This document shows, one piece after another, positions 1 to 9,368 of a stretch of DNA of 64,000 nt. The stretch is taken from assembly GCA_030266245.1 (NCBI GenBank), contig JAJDHP010000002.1, positions 20,811-84,810 of the forward strand. Reading direction: 5' to 3'. Source of the stretch: Methanimicrococcus sp. OttesenSCG-928-J09 (lineage in GTDB: Archaea; Halobacteriota; Methanosarcinia; Methanosarcinales; Methanosarcinaceae). A model generated the notes under the pieces. The model made no database searches. It saw only the letters and a program-made list of their open reading frames with translations, and was not told the DNA's origin. Each line of letters begins with the position of its first letter. Positions within the stretch are counted from its first letter, which is position 1. The position numbers and the translations under genes were made by a program.

Positions 1-2
1 TT

Positions 3-218
3 GACAACTTTATGTGGCGCTATGTAAACGGCGTCCCGATAAGAAATTACCCGAAAACATCAGCAGAAATTCCTGTTTCAACAGAACTGTCAGACCAAAT
101 CAGCAAAGATTTGAAAAAAATCGGTTTTACGTTTGTCGGCTCAACAATCATTTACGCATATATGCAGGCAATCGGCATGGTAAATGATCATTTGGAAAGC
201 TGTGAATTTTGTGACTGA
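3..218 (+). CDS. tag: DNA-3-methyladenine glycosylase I, C-terminal part (truncated by window edge)
   Basis: DNF-MWRYVNG...IGFTFVGSTIIYAYMQAIGMVNDHL matches the C-terminal Tag motif (FVGxTIxYAYMQAxGxVNDH); frame is open to the window start. Confidence 0.85.
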   Translation, partial: DNFMWRYVNGVPIRNYPKTSAEIPVSTELSDQISKDLKKIGFTFVGSTIIYAYMQAIGMVNDHLESCEFCD

Positions 219-527
219 CGAAACAGCTCACGCGTGCGAGCTGCTCCGTTTTTTGAAAAATGAAAAAAACCGAATGCGTTTTTCATGTTTAAGTTTACAG
301 TGGGAGGCCGATGTTTATGAAAATCGCTTACGCGATTTTTGCGGCTTCCGCCGCAGTAATATGTTTCGGACAGCGCTGCCACGCGCGAGCTGTACCATTT
401 TTAACAACTCCGTCAAAAATCCCCGCAGTTTTTTTCAGAAAATGAAGAATCAAAGAATGAATTCCTATTTTTAGTAATCAATTAAGTGATGAGAGTTTTT
501 TTATTGAATGACAGGGTTTAATCGTCC

Positions 528-2606
528 ATGACAAAATTTTTTGAAATCGATGATCGGGACGGACCGGCCCGCATCGGAAAACTTTACATTTCAGCCGAGC
601 CGCAAACCACGGAAAAGCGGGCGGCACCTTTTATTCAAACACCGTATCTGATGAATTCTTCAAAACTTGCCGCCGGCGATTTACCGATAAAAAATCTCGG
701 CACATTTTGGAAATACAATTGGGACGAAGAAGCGAATGCAGCCGAAATAAAAGCGGAAATCGAAAAAACAAGTGACGGAAATCTCCTCATTTTGCCGAGA
801 AATCAATTTACGCTGACGTATCCCGAAGAAGAAAATGAAAAGCGTCAGCAAAAAGTTTTTGAAAAAATAAATGCGGCTGAAATCATCGGAAAAAGACCAA
901 CCGCCATCGGCATTCGCCCGATAAAATATTCAAAAGTAATTGAATCTGAGTTAGAAGACTGTCTCTGCGGTGACGAATCCTGCCGCGAAACAAAAACACC
1001 AAAAATTGAAAAGGAAATTTTCGCTGTTGAAAAACAAGGCTGCGATGTTTACATAATGGAAAGCGCCGGCAGTTTTGACGATGATTCCCTCGGATATTTT
1101 GAAGCGTTTTTAAATGTCAAAGAAAGACTGCCGACCGACACCGCGCTTTGGCTTCCGAATTTGGCAACACCCGAAAACGCCGCAATGCTGATTTATCTCG
1201 GCGCCGATATATTAGATACAACACGCGCAGAAACCGCTGCCTACAGCAACAAATACATGACAAACGCAGGAACTTTTTTCCTTGAAGATTTAACAGAACT
1301 GCCCTGCAAATGCGCCGCCTGTACAGGGAAAACAGCGGCCGATATGAGGAACCTGTCGGCAGCTGAGAGATACGCCTTGCTTTCCGAACACAATATCAAT
1401 GCGTTGGATGCCGAAATGACATTGGTTCGCGAAAAAATCAGAAGAGGCGTTCTTCGCGAATATGTCGAAGGCCAATGCCGCGTCAGAACCTGGCTGACAG
1501 GTCTTCTGCGACTGTTTGACAGAAGCCCGCTCGCAGAAATGACGGCGCCGGCTTTCAGAAGAGAAACGATTTACGCGACAACATCCGAATCACAAAACCG
1601 CGCCGAAATTCAGCGTTTTGCGCAGCGCATTTTAGAAAATTATGAAGCGCCGAAAAAAGAAATTCTTGTGATTTTCCCGTGCTCTTCCAAAAAACCGTAT
1701 TCGATTTCAGCTTCCCATCAAAGATTTATTCAATCCATCGAGCGCAATCGAAAATTTGTCAATGAACTGATAATAACATCACCGATGGGAATTATCCCGA
1801 GAGAGTTGGAGCTGACATATCCTGCCGCTCACTATGACACAACTGTAACGGGTCACTGGGATTTGGAAGAACGCGCATGGGTCGGCGGTCTTTTGGAAGC
1901 TTATCTTTTGAAAAATAAAGATCTTTACAAACATATTGTCGCCCATGTCGAAGGACCTTACCGTGAAATCTGTGAAGATATATCCGCCCGCCTCGGCATT
2001 TCAATGGTTTACACAGTTGAAAGAAGTCCCGCTTCTCAGGCAAGTTTGAAAAATTTGAGGCTTGCCGTTGACAAAATCGTTGAAGAGGCGACGCCCGCCA
2101 AAGAATCCGAAACGCACAAACCGCGCCCGAATCTGCTGAGAAGAGGCGGAACGGAAGAAAAGCTGGACCAAGCAAAAGCAATTGCGCGCTACCAATTGGG
2201 ACCGCTTGCCAATGCGCTGTTTACAGAAGAGACGACAATCAAAGGCAACTTCCCGAAATTCATGCTTTTGGACGGTAAAACACAATTAGCCGTTTTAGTT
2301 CCGCAGTTCGGCCAGCTGGCATTTTCAATAGAAGCCGCCGAGAAACTGATTAAATCCGAACAATACAACGGACAGTACACCGTCAGAATTGATAATTTCC
2401 TGCCGAAAGGATCGCTGCTCGCGCCCGGAATTATTGAAGCGGATTCGGCAATCCGCCCCGGCGATGATGTTATAATTCTCGGCGAAAATGTCATCGGCAT
2501 CGGGAAAGCAAAAATGTCAGGATTTGAAATGAATTCATCGACAAAAGGGGTGGCAGTATTGCCGAGACATACGAGATATATTAATGAACCTGATAACGGA
2601 AATTAA
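528..2606 (+). CDS. arcS: archaeosine synthase (ArcS/TgtA2) with C-terminal PUA-like domain
   Basis: 692 aa; PCSSKKPYSISASHQRF motif typical of ArcS; C-terminal PUA-like region RPGDDVIILGEN...GIGKAKMS. Confidence 0.9.
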   Translation: MTKFFEIDDRDGPARIGKLYISAEPQTTEKRAAPFIQTPYLMNSSKLAAGDLPIKNLGTFWKYNWDEEANAAEIKAEIEKTSDGNLLILPRNQFTLTYPEEENEKRQQKVFEKINAAEIIGKRPTAIGIRPIKYSKVIESELEDCLCGDESCRETKTPKIEKEIFAVEKQGCDVYIMESAGSFDDDSLGYFEAFLNVKERLPTDTALWLPNLATPENAAMLIYLGADILDTTRAETAAYSNKYMTNAGTFFLEDLTELPCKCAACTGKTAADMRNLSAAERYALLSEHNINALDAEMTLVREKIRRGVLREYVEGQCRVRTWLTGLLRLFDRSPLAEMTAPAFRRETIYATTSESQNRAEIQRFAQRILENYEAPKKEILVIFPCSSKKPYSISASHQRFIQSIERNRKFVNELIITSPMGIIPRELELTYPAAHYDTTVTGHWDLEERAWVGGLLEAYLLKNKDLYKHIVAHVEGPYREICEDISARLGISMVYTVERSPASQASLKNLRLAVDKIVEEATPAKESETHKPRPNLLRRGGTEEKLDQAKAIARYQLGPLANALFTEETTIKGNFPKFMLLDGKTQLAVLVPQFGQLAFSIEAAEKLIKSEQYNGQYTVRIDNFLPKGSLLAPGIIEADSAIRPGDDVIILGENVIGIGKAKMSGFEMNSSTKGVAVLPRHTRYINEPDNGN

Positions 2607-2609
2607 AAA

Positions 2610-2783
2610 TTAAAATTCTGCTTTGTTTTGAAAAGCAGATTCTTTTTCCATTTCTGCGATTTGTCTTTTAATATCTGCACGAGCTCTTTTAACCAACTCT
2701 TCTATTTCTTTTTTCTCTTCGGGAGTGTGCTCGGGTGCTTCCCCTATGTAAGTAAATATTTCTGAAAAAGACTCTTTGTTCAA
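2610..2783 (-). CDS. 57-aa charged helical protein, candidate antitoxin of the adjacent ADP-ribosyltransferase
   Basis: Own translation: MNKESFSEIFTYIGEAPEHTPEEKKEIEELVKRARADIKRQIAEMEKESAFQNKAEF; TTG start 6 nt after the ART stop codon with GGAAGTGA upstream; not in ORF track. Confidence 0.55.
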   Translation of the reverse strand: MNKESFSEIFTYIGEAPEHTPEEKKEIEELVKRARADIKRQIAEMEKESAFQNKAEF

Positions 2784-2789
2784 ACCAAA

Positions 2790-3491
2790 TCACTTCCTAA
2801 TTTCTTTGATAGTGTAAACTGTTGCTATCATATATAAATTGTTTATACCTCTTACCATTTCATATTCAATTGCAACGATTTCATAAGAAATATTTCGTGA
2901 TCTTAAAATTTCACATTCAGATTCATCAATATACAAAGCTTGGATTTCATCTTCTATTTCAAACTGAAAAATAATAGGATTTAGAGGGTCAGTGTATTGA
3001 ATTGCATTTTCGATCTTTAAACTGTAACTTCCAAATGCTTTATCGGTATAAATTGAACCGATTTTCGGATTTCGCAACCATCTTGTATCAAAAACACCCC
3101 GATAAATATACTTCATTCCTTTAACTTTACTTTTTTCAATTGCACTGTCAATACATTGAACATTAAAATCAACGAGTTCTCTTTCTTCTCTTACCAATTG
3201 TTCCTAAAAACTTTGAAATCGGCAGCATGAATTAATTACATAACACCACGGTTTGTTTTTCCAATCTTCAGGAACTTGAAAACTCCAATCTCTTTTTTGC
3301 TGATTCCAAAAATGAACGTCCTGATAATTACCGACCGCTGTTTTTTCAGCAGGAGATAGATCTGCCCGATCATAATAAGGAAGCGGATTTGTTTGGTATT
3401 GGCTTTGCTCTTCAGCAACAATATCCTGAAACGGAAAAACGGTTTTGAGAGAATTGTTTGTTGATAAAATATTAGGGTTCTTTTTATTCAT
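2790..3491 (-). CDS. ADP-ribosyltransferase (R-S-E class) toxin-like protein containing one in-frame TAG (3204-3206), possible pyrrolysine
   Basis: ORFs 3204-3491 and 2790-3197 share a frame and are separated by TAG plus 2 codons; motifs YRGV (R), GSYS (S-T-S-like), ESECEIL (ExE); N-terminal LSPAEKTAVGNYQ helix typical of ART exoenzymes. Confidence 0.7.
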
Positions 3492-3716
3492 ACTTTGAAA
3501 AGAAAACTGTCCTGTGTTAAGCCGATCGTTTTTTTCAAAAACGGAACTGATAAATAGTTCATCTTAAAAACGGGAGCAGAGAAAATAGAAACAGAAAAGG
3601 AAATAAAACAGAAAAATCAAAACGAAAAAATCGAAAACAGAAAAATCAAAATGAAAAAATCGAAAACGGAAAAATCAAAAATAAAAAACAAAAAGAAAAA
3701 AGAAAGAAAACAGATT

Positions 3717-4151
3717 TTACTGCTTTCTTCTTCCGAAAATTAAAACTGCGCCGAGAACAGCCGCAATACCGACAGTCATTCCAAATCCGGGAACTTTAAA
3801 GGCAGGAGGTGCGTCTGCATCGGATCCGGTTTCTGTGCCGGAAGAGCCGCTTGTCGGAACCCATTTGGCATACAGTGTTGTTTTGGATGGAATGCGTGTA
3901 TCGAAGTCGAATTTATTAATACATGCGGGTTCTGTGTACCAGCCGCCGAATTTGTAGCCTTCTTTAACGGGCGGTTCGGGTTCAGAAACTGTTCCATATC
4001 TTGGAACCGGTTTATTTAAGTAAACTGTATCTTCATCAGACATGAAAATAACAAGGAAATTGTCAGCAGCAAGAGCTGTTCCGGCAAATGTTAATATCAT
4101 GAGTAAAGCAATACTGAATAATGTCAGTGTTTTCATATTTTTGGTAACCAT
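3717..4151 (-). CDS. secreted InlB B-repeat (Listeria-Bacteroides repeat) protein with PGF-CTERM-like anchor
   Basis: Signal peptide; EGYKFGGWYTEPACINKFDFDTRIPSKTTLYAKW repeat; C-terminal KVPGFGMTVGIAAVLGAVLIFGRRK. Confidence 0.75.
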   Translation of the reverse strand: MVTKNMKTLTLFSIALLMILTFAGTALAADNFLVIFMSDEDTVYLNKPVPRYGTVSEPEPPVKEGYKFGGWYTEPACINKFDFDTRIPSKTTLYAKWVPTSGSSGTETGSDADAPPAFKVPGFGMTVGIAAVLGAVLIFGRRKQ

Positions 4152-4212
4152 TAAACCCCTCTTTTTATCTTTCTATTTTTTTTACTTTTCTTTTTACTTT
4201 TTTATTTTTAAT

Positions 4213-4500
4213 TTAAGATTTGGAAAGTATGAAATAAGCAATTATTGCTGCTGCGATGCCGGCAATTGCTAAAAATGCAATCGTTGCGGGATCCGGGATG
4301 AATGTAATCGGATCGGACATTTCAGCTTTGCCTTGCGGCGGCTGAACTGTCGGACTCGCCATGGATGCAGGCTCTTTTGAAGAATTGTCTGCAGAATTTG
4401 CATAAACGGTGCTTGTAAGTGTGAGAAGAATCAGCAAAATTGTGAAAATTGCCAAAACCGATCTGAATTTTTGATGAAACATAATCTTCAAATTCCCCAT
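4213..4500 (-). CDS. small exported/membrane protein
   Basis: N-terminal hydrophobic signal and C-terminal TM segment (PATIAFLAIAGIAAAIIAYFILSKS). Confidence 0.5.
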   Translation of the reverse strand: MGNLKIMFHQKFRSVLAIFTILLILLTLTSTVYANSADNSSKEPASMASPTVQPPQGKAEMSDPITFIPDPATIAFLAIAGIAAAIIAYFILSKS

Positions 4501-4985
4501 TTCGAAAAAGTATGCTTTTTGGATATAAAAAATATATCAATTTCTACCTGGCAGATTTTATTATTTTGACTATGAAAACAGATGTATACAGAACAAACTG
4601 ATTTATTAAATCTTTTGTAAACCTTCTATTTGTAATTCAAAGTTAACTATACCAAAAGTTTAATATACAAATTTTATGGATTTGTCATTATTATTAGATA
4701 TCAAAAATATCTGAAAATAATTGTAAAAACACGTAACAAGAGAGGAAAAACGGAGTTATGTGCACAGGGATTTTGGATCAGACCGAAAAACCGGCAAGCT
4801 GTCGGCGTTCGTGTTTTGACTTATTATTTTCCTTCTTATCTTGAGACTCTCTCGTTTGAATCGGGTTTTTGCATGAAATGATAGCATAGCATGGAACAGA
4901 CGAGTGACGAATAGTCAGCGTTTTTTCTGATTTGTTTGATAATTAAACTAAACAATCTGTTATTCACTATCAACAACCCAATTAA

Positions 4986-5024
4986 CCTAACTACTAACTA
5001 ACTACTAACTAACTACTAACTATA
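4986..5024. repeat. short tandem repeat (CTAACTACTAA)n upstream of the por operon
   Basis: cctaactactaactaactactaactaactactaactat read directly. Confidence 0.8.
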
Positions 5025-5084
5025 TACTGTCTCTATCTTAAACCAAAACAATCTGCCTGATTATCACTTTTAGAGGTTACTACA

Positions 5085-5639
5085 ATGAAAGAAATCAGAA
5101 TTCACGGGCGCGGCGGACAGGGCTCCGTCACTGCCGCAGAACTTCTTTCCATTGCCGCTTTTGCCGACGGCAAATTCAGCCAGGCATTCCCGGCTTTCGG
5201 TGTGGAAAGACGTGGTGCTCCGGTTCAGGCCTTTACGCGCTTGGACGATGCACCGATTCGAGTAAGAAGTCAAATTTACGAACCCGACTACGTTATTGTT
5301 CAGGATCCGACACTCCTTGATGTCGTGAACGTGACCGGCGGTCTGAAAGAAACCGGCGCCTTGATCATTAACACAAAAGAGTCGGCTGACGCTTTTAAAA
5401 ATTTGGACACGAAAGCCAAAATTATGACTGTCGACGCGACCAAAATCGCGATGGATGTCATCGGTGTTCCGATCGTGAACACAATTTTGCTCGGCGCATT
5501 CGCGGCAGCAACCGGCGAAGTGGCTGTTGAATCCATTCAGGAAGCCGTTAAAGAAAGATTTGCCGGAAAAGTCGGCGAAAAGAATGCCGAAGCCATTCGC
5601 ATCGCTTATGATTTTGTTAAAGGGGAGATGAAAGCATGA
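5085..5639 (+). CDS. porG: pyruvate:ferredoxin oxidoreductase (pyruvate synthase) gamma subunit
   Basis: [21 protein letters not shown] signature; operon with delta, alpha, beta. Confidence 0.92.
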   Translation: MKEIRIHGRGGQGSVTAAELLSIAAFADGKFSQAFPAFGVERRGAPVQAFTRLDDAPIRVRSQIYEPDYVIVQDPTLLDVVNVTGGLKETGALIINTKESADAFKNLDTKAKIMTVDATKIAMDVIGVPIVNTILLGAFAAATGEVAVESIQEAVKERFAGKVGEKNAEAIRIAYDFVKGEMKA

Positions 5640-5917
5640 AAATAACAATCGGTGCAATCTGCGAACCCGGAACAGCAATGGAAAACAAAACAGGCGGCTG
5701 GAGAACATTTATGCCGGTCTTTGATTACGACAAATGCACCCGCTGTGCTATTTGTGAAGTGGCCTGCCCTGACATGTGTATTTATCCGGACCCGACAACC
5801 GCAAACGATAAAGGAAAATGTTTGTACAAAGCTGATTACGATTACTGTAAAGGATGCGGTATTTGCGCGAACGAATGCCCGAAAGATGTGATTACAATGA
5901 CTTTGGAGGAAAAATAA
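5636..5917 (+). CDS. porD: pyruvate synthase delta subunit (2x[4Fe-4S] ferredoxin)
   Basis: [15 protein letters not shown]...[12 protein letters not shown] clusters. Confidence 0.92.
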   Translation: MKITIGAICEPGTAMENKTGGWRTFMPVFDYDKCTRCAICEVACPDMCIYPDPTTANDKGKCLYKADYDYCKGCGICANECPKDVITMTLEEK

Positions 5918-7131
5918 TGGCAGTCAACCCGAACGATAAATCAAAGATGGTTGTCGTGGAAGGCTCTTACGCTGTTGCGCACGCCGCAAAAGTTGCCCGC
6001 CCGCAAGTCATTTCAGCTTATCCGATTACACCTCAGACACACATCGTGGAAGACCTCTCCCAATTTATGGCAGACGGCGACATCCCGAACTGTGAATATA
6101 TTAATGTGGAATCTGAATTTTCAGCCATTTCCGCTTTGATCGGTGCTTCCGCAACAGGCGCCAGAACTTATTCGGCAACGACATCACAGGGTCTCTTTTT
6201 GATGCACGAAGCGTTGTTCAATGCATCCGGTATGAGACTTCCGATTGTGATGACAGTCGTCAACCGTGCGGTCGGCGCGCCGATTAACATCTGGAACGAC
6301 CAGCAGGACTCGATTGCACAGAGAGATTCCGGTTGGATTCAGCTCTACGCTGAAGACACACAAGAAGCAGCCGACATGGTTCTTCAGGCTTTCAAGATTT
6401 GCGAAGACAAGAATGTTCTTTTACCGATCATGGTTTGTATGGACGGTTTCGTGCTTTCTCACGTTTATGAACCGGTTGTTCTGATGGACCAGAAGGAAGC
6501 GGACGAATATTTACCGCCGTTTAAGCCGGACGCATATCTTGACCCGAAAAATCCGATGTCATTCGGTACACTTGGTGACCCGTCTGTTTATACAGAATTC
6601 CGCTACATGCAGGAACAGGCTATGAAGAACGCGCTTTCCGTTATTGAGAAAGCAGCTGATGACTTCAAGAAAGTGACCGGAAGATATTACGGCGGCTTGA
6701 TTGAGGGTTATGAATTGGACGACGCGGAAGTTGTTGTCGTTTCATTCGGTTCGATTCTCGGAACGATTAAGGATGTCGTTGATGAATACCGTGCAAACGG
6801 TGAGAAGATCGGTGTTTTGAAGGTTCGTTCTTTCAGACCGTTCCCGACAGAAGCGATTAATAATGCTTTGAAGAACGCGAAAGCGATTGTTGTGATTGAA
6901 AAGGATATTTCAATCGGCAGAAATGAAGGCGCTTTGTTTACGGAAATCAAAGCCGGTCTCTATAACACGCCGACAAGAATTCCGATGACCAGCTACATGG
7001 TCGGTCACGGCGGCCGCGATATTCGCACGAGCCATATTAAAGAAATTATTGAAGCAACGAAGAAAGTTGCGGAAACTGGAAAGATTGATGTTGAATCTCA
7101 GTTCAACGAAGTGAAGGAGGAATTGTTGTGA
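5917..7131 (+). CDS. porA: pyruvate synthase alpha subunit
   Basis: ISAYPITPQTHIVEDLSQF, ATTSQGLFLMHEAL; start at MAVNPNDK rather than the longer ORF. Confidence 0.92.
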   Translation: MAVNPNDKSKMVVVEGSYAVAHAAKVARPQVISAYPITPQTHIVEDLSQFMADGDIPNCEYINVESEFSAISALIGASATGARTYSATTSQGLFLMHEALFNASGMRLPIVMTVVNRAVGAPINIWNDQQDSIAQRDSGWIQLYAEDTQEAADMVLQAFKICEDKNVLLPIMVCMDGFVLSHVYEPVVLMDQKEADEYLPPFKPDAYLDPKNPMSFGTLGDPSVYTEFRYMQEQAMKNALSVIEKAADDFKKVTGRYYGGLIEGYELDDAEVVVVSFGSILGTIKDVVDEYRANGEKIGVLKVRSFRPFPTEAINNALKNAKAIVVIEKDISIGRNEGALFTEIKAGLYNTPTRIPMTSYMVGHGGRDIRTSHIKEIIEATKKVAETGKIDVESQFNEVKEELL

Positions 7132-8021
7132 GCGACAATAAACCATTCAACTTACTGACGCCCGGTCACAATGGCTGTGCCGGCTGCTGTGATGCTTTGG
7201 CTGCCAAATATGTTCTGATGGCTGCGGGTCCTGACTGTATTGTTGTCAACCCGACCGGCTGTTTGGAAGTTATGACGACACCGTTCCCGAGAACTGCTTG
7301 GAACGTGCCCTGGATTCACTCGCTTTTCGAAAACGGCGGCGCTGTCGCGTCCGGTGTTGAAGCGGCTCTTATTGCGATGGGACGCAAAGGCAACACAAAA
7401 GTGATCGGTATGGGCGGCGACGGCTCGACAATGGACATCGGTATCGGTGCTTTGTCCGGCGCTTTTGAACGCAACCATGACATTACTTACGTTTGTATCG
7501 ACAATGAAGCTTACATGAACACGGGTGTTCAGCGCAGCAGCGGTACACCGTTCGGCGCTTCAACCACGACAAGTCCTGCCGGAAGCAAATCTTACGGCAA
7601 CAATACAAACAAGAAAGACATGCCGGCCATCATGGTCGCTCACGGTTCTCCGTATGTGGCAACCACGTCCATCGGCTACGCGAATGACATGATCAGGAAA
7701 GTCAAAAAGGCGGTTGACACTGTCGGCTCAACTTACATTCACGCGCATGCACCCTGCCCGACCGGTTGGGGATTCGATTCGTCCAAGACGATTGAAATGG
7801 CAAAACTGGCTGTCGACTGCTGTCTTTGGCCGCTTTACGAAATTGAAAACGGCGAAATCACCGCTGTCAAGAAAATCAAAGACCCAAAACCCGTCGAAGA
7901 ATACTTGAAAGCACAATCCCGTTTCAAACATCTTTTCAAGATGGAAGGCGGCGACAAAGAAATCGAAAAGATTCAGCAGCTTGCCGATAAAAATATTGCA
8001 AAATACGGCCTCGATAAGTGA
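7128..8021 (+). CDS. porB: pyruvate synthase beta subunit (TPP-binding)
   Basis: GHNGCAGCCDALAAKY, MGGDGSTMDIGIGALSGAFERNHDITYVCIDNEAYMNTG. Confidence 0.92.
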   Translation: MSDNKPFNLLTPGHNGCAGCCDALAAKYVLMAAGPDCIVVNPTGCLEVMTTPFPRTAWNVPWIHSLFENGGAVASGVEAALIAMGRKGNTKVIGMGGDGSTMDIGIGALSGAFERNHDITYVCIDNEAYMNTGVQRSSGTPFGASTTTSPAGSKSYGNNTNKKDMPAIMVAHGSPYVATTSIGYANDMIRKVKKAVDTVGSTYIHAHAPCPTGWGFDSSKTIEMAKLAVDCCLWPLYEIENGEITAVKKIKDPKPVEEYLKAQSRFKHLFKMEGGDKEIEKIQQLADKNIAKYGLDK

Positions 8022-8133
8022 TTCTTCACTTATCATTCTTTTTTTATTTTTGATTTTTTTGAAAAGCGGAGCGGCTCGCGCGCGTGGACGACTGCGATTT
8101 AAATATGGGTCGCTTTATTTGTTTTTCAGGGAA

Positions 8134-8263
8134 AAATGAAACATCGTTTTTTTCAAAATTTGTCAAACCCGAACGCCCTTTTTCCAAAACCTTAAAAGAC
8201 AAATTTCATCGAAAAAACGGCGTTCCATTTTTTTGGAATTTAATGAAAAGGGATGTTTCGGTT
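8134..8263. repeat. MITE-like imperfect palindrome, copy 1
   Basis: TGAAACATCGTTTTTTTCA ... AATGAAAAGGGATGTTTCG ends; internal AACGCCCTTTTTCCAAAA and ATCGAAAAAACGGCGTTCCATTTTTT shared with 14376-14503. Confidence 0.65.
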
Positions 8264-8364
8264 TTGAGCAAAAATAAAAACAATCAACCGTGAATTAAAT
8301 AATAAAGAATTCTATCACTTTTTGTTGAATTTAATTAAATATAAATAGCCTGCCGATTCTATTA

Positions 8365-8910
8365 TTGTCAGAGGTAAGCAACTTGGAAAAAGAAAACGAA
8401 GGAATGAAATCTGCATTAGAAATCGGGCAGTATTTCATCGGAAAATCAGATCTGCCGAATTCTTGGGCAGGAAATACGAAACTCCAAAAGCTGTTGTTTT
8501 TTTCCTGGCTGATTCACTTTTATAATTTTAAAGAATCTTTGTTTGAAGATGACTTTTTCGCATTCGAAAACGGACCGGTTGTCGAAAATGTTCGTAAATC
8601 ATACAAAAATGATTATTTTACCTTAAAGAACAAACCGCTCCCGAAATATTCTGAAAAAGAAATGGAAACTCTGATTCTGACAAATGAAATATTCGGGGAT
8701 TCAACAAGTGATGAATTGATTGAAATCAGTCACAAATCTCCGATATGGGACAAATATTTCAAAAAATCGATTGTTTCAAGTTCGGAAGAAAATGTGATTT
8801 ACGATGCTGAATATTCAAAAATTCCGAAGGAAGAGCTTCAAGAAGAATTAAGAATGATTGAAAATGTTCTGCATGTTTACGAATATCAAAAAACGCCGGA
8901 AGTTGAATAA
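8365..8910 (+). CDS. Panacea/DUF4065 (SocA-like) antitoxin-type protein
   Basis: KLQKLLFFSWLIHFYNFKESLFEDDFFAFENGPVVENVRKSYK is the Panacea signature; true start may be ATG 8404. Confidence 0.75.
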   Translation: MSEVSNLEKENEGMKSALEIGQYFIGKSDLPNSWAGNTKLQKLLFFSWLIHFYNFKESLFEDDFFAFENGPVVENVRKSYKNDYFTLKNKPLPKYSEKEMETLILTNEIFGDSTSDELIEISHKSPIWDKYFKKSIVSSSEENVIYDAEYSKIPKEELQEELRMIENVLHVYEYQKTPEVE

Positions 8911-9314
8911 TGGTATTCTGTAAACAAGCTCTGTTTTTTGCTCCCCCGAAGTATATTGAAGGAACGGTAAATCTGTTTAGAACATCTCGACCGATGCTCA
9001 TCGTAAATCATGAATAGGAAACTGAAAAATTAACAATGGTTAATATTACGAAAGCCGAAGGAAAGCCAAAATGTTATTTTGACCCGAGATATGTTTTAAT
9101 CAAAAACCATAAACCGCCGTTTAACAAACTTTCATTTGCCAAAGTTGACGGTGTTTATGTTTCCGGTTATTTCCAAGATATGAGAAAAAAGGTGCTTCAT
9201 CACGGAGATTCTTTAAATGACGATGATTTTAATGAAATCGTATCCAAAGTGAATTTCGACTATCAAATTCAATTTACCGAAGAAGAAGTTCGCCGGTTTA
9301 ATGAGTTTAATTGA
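8910..9314 (+). CDS. candidate Panacea-associated toxin with one in-frame TAG (9015-9017)
   Basis: ATG overlaps the DUF4065 stop (TAATG); MVFCKQALFFAPPKYIEGTVNLFRTSRPMLIVNHE-TAG-ETEKLT then in frame with ORF 9036-9314. Confidence 0.5.
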
Positions 9315-9368
9315 TTTTGTTTTTCATAATTGAAAATGGAAGATAGGGATTAAAGAGTTGGGTAAGAA

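Noticed and set aside
184-474. 96-aa ORF after tag
   Set aside because: Consists of the modular intergenic repeat (GGAGG..., AAAATCGCTTACGCGATTTTTGCGG) rather than a gene
5070-5708. 212-aa antisense ORF opposite porG
   Set aside because: Shadow ORF on a strongly conserved gene; Phe/Asn/Arg-rich with no recognisable motif
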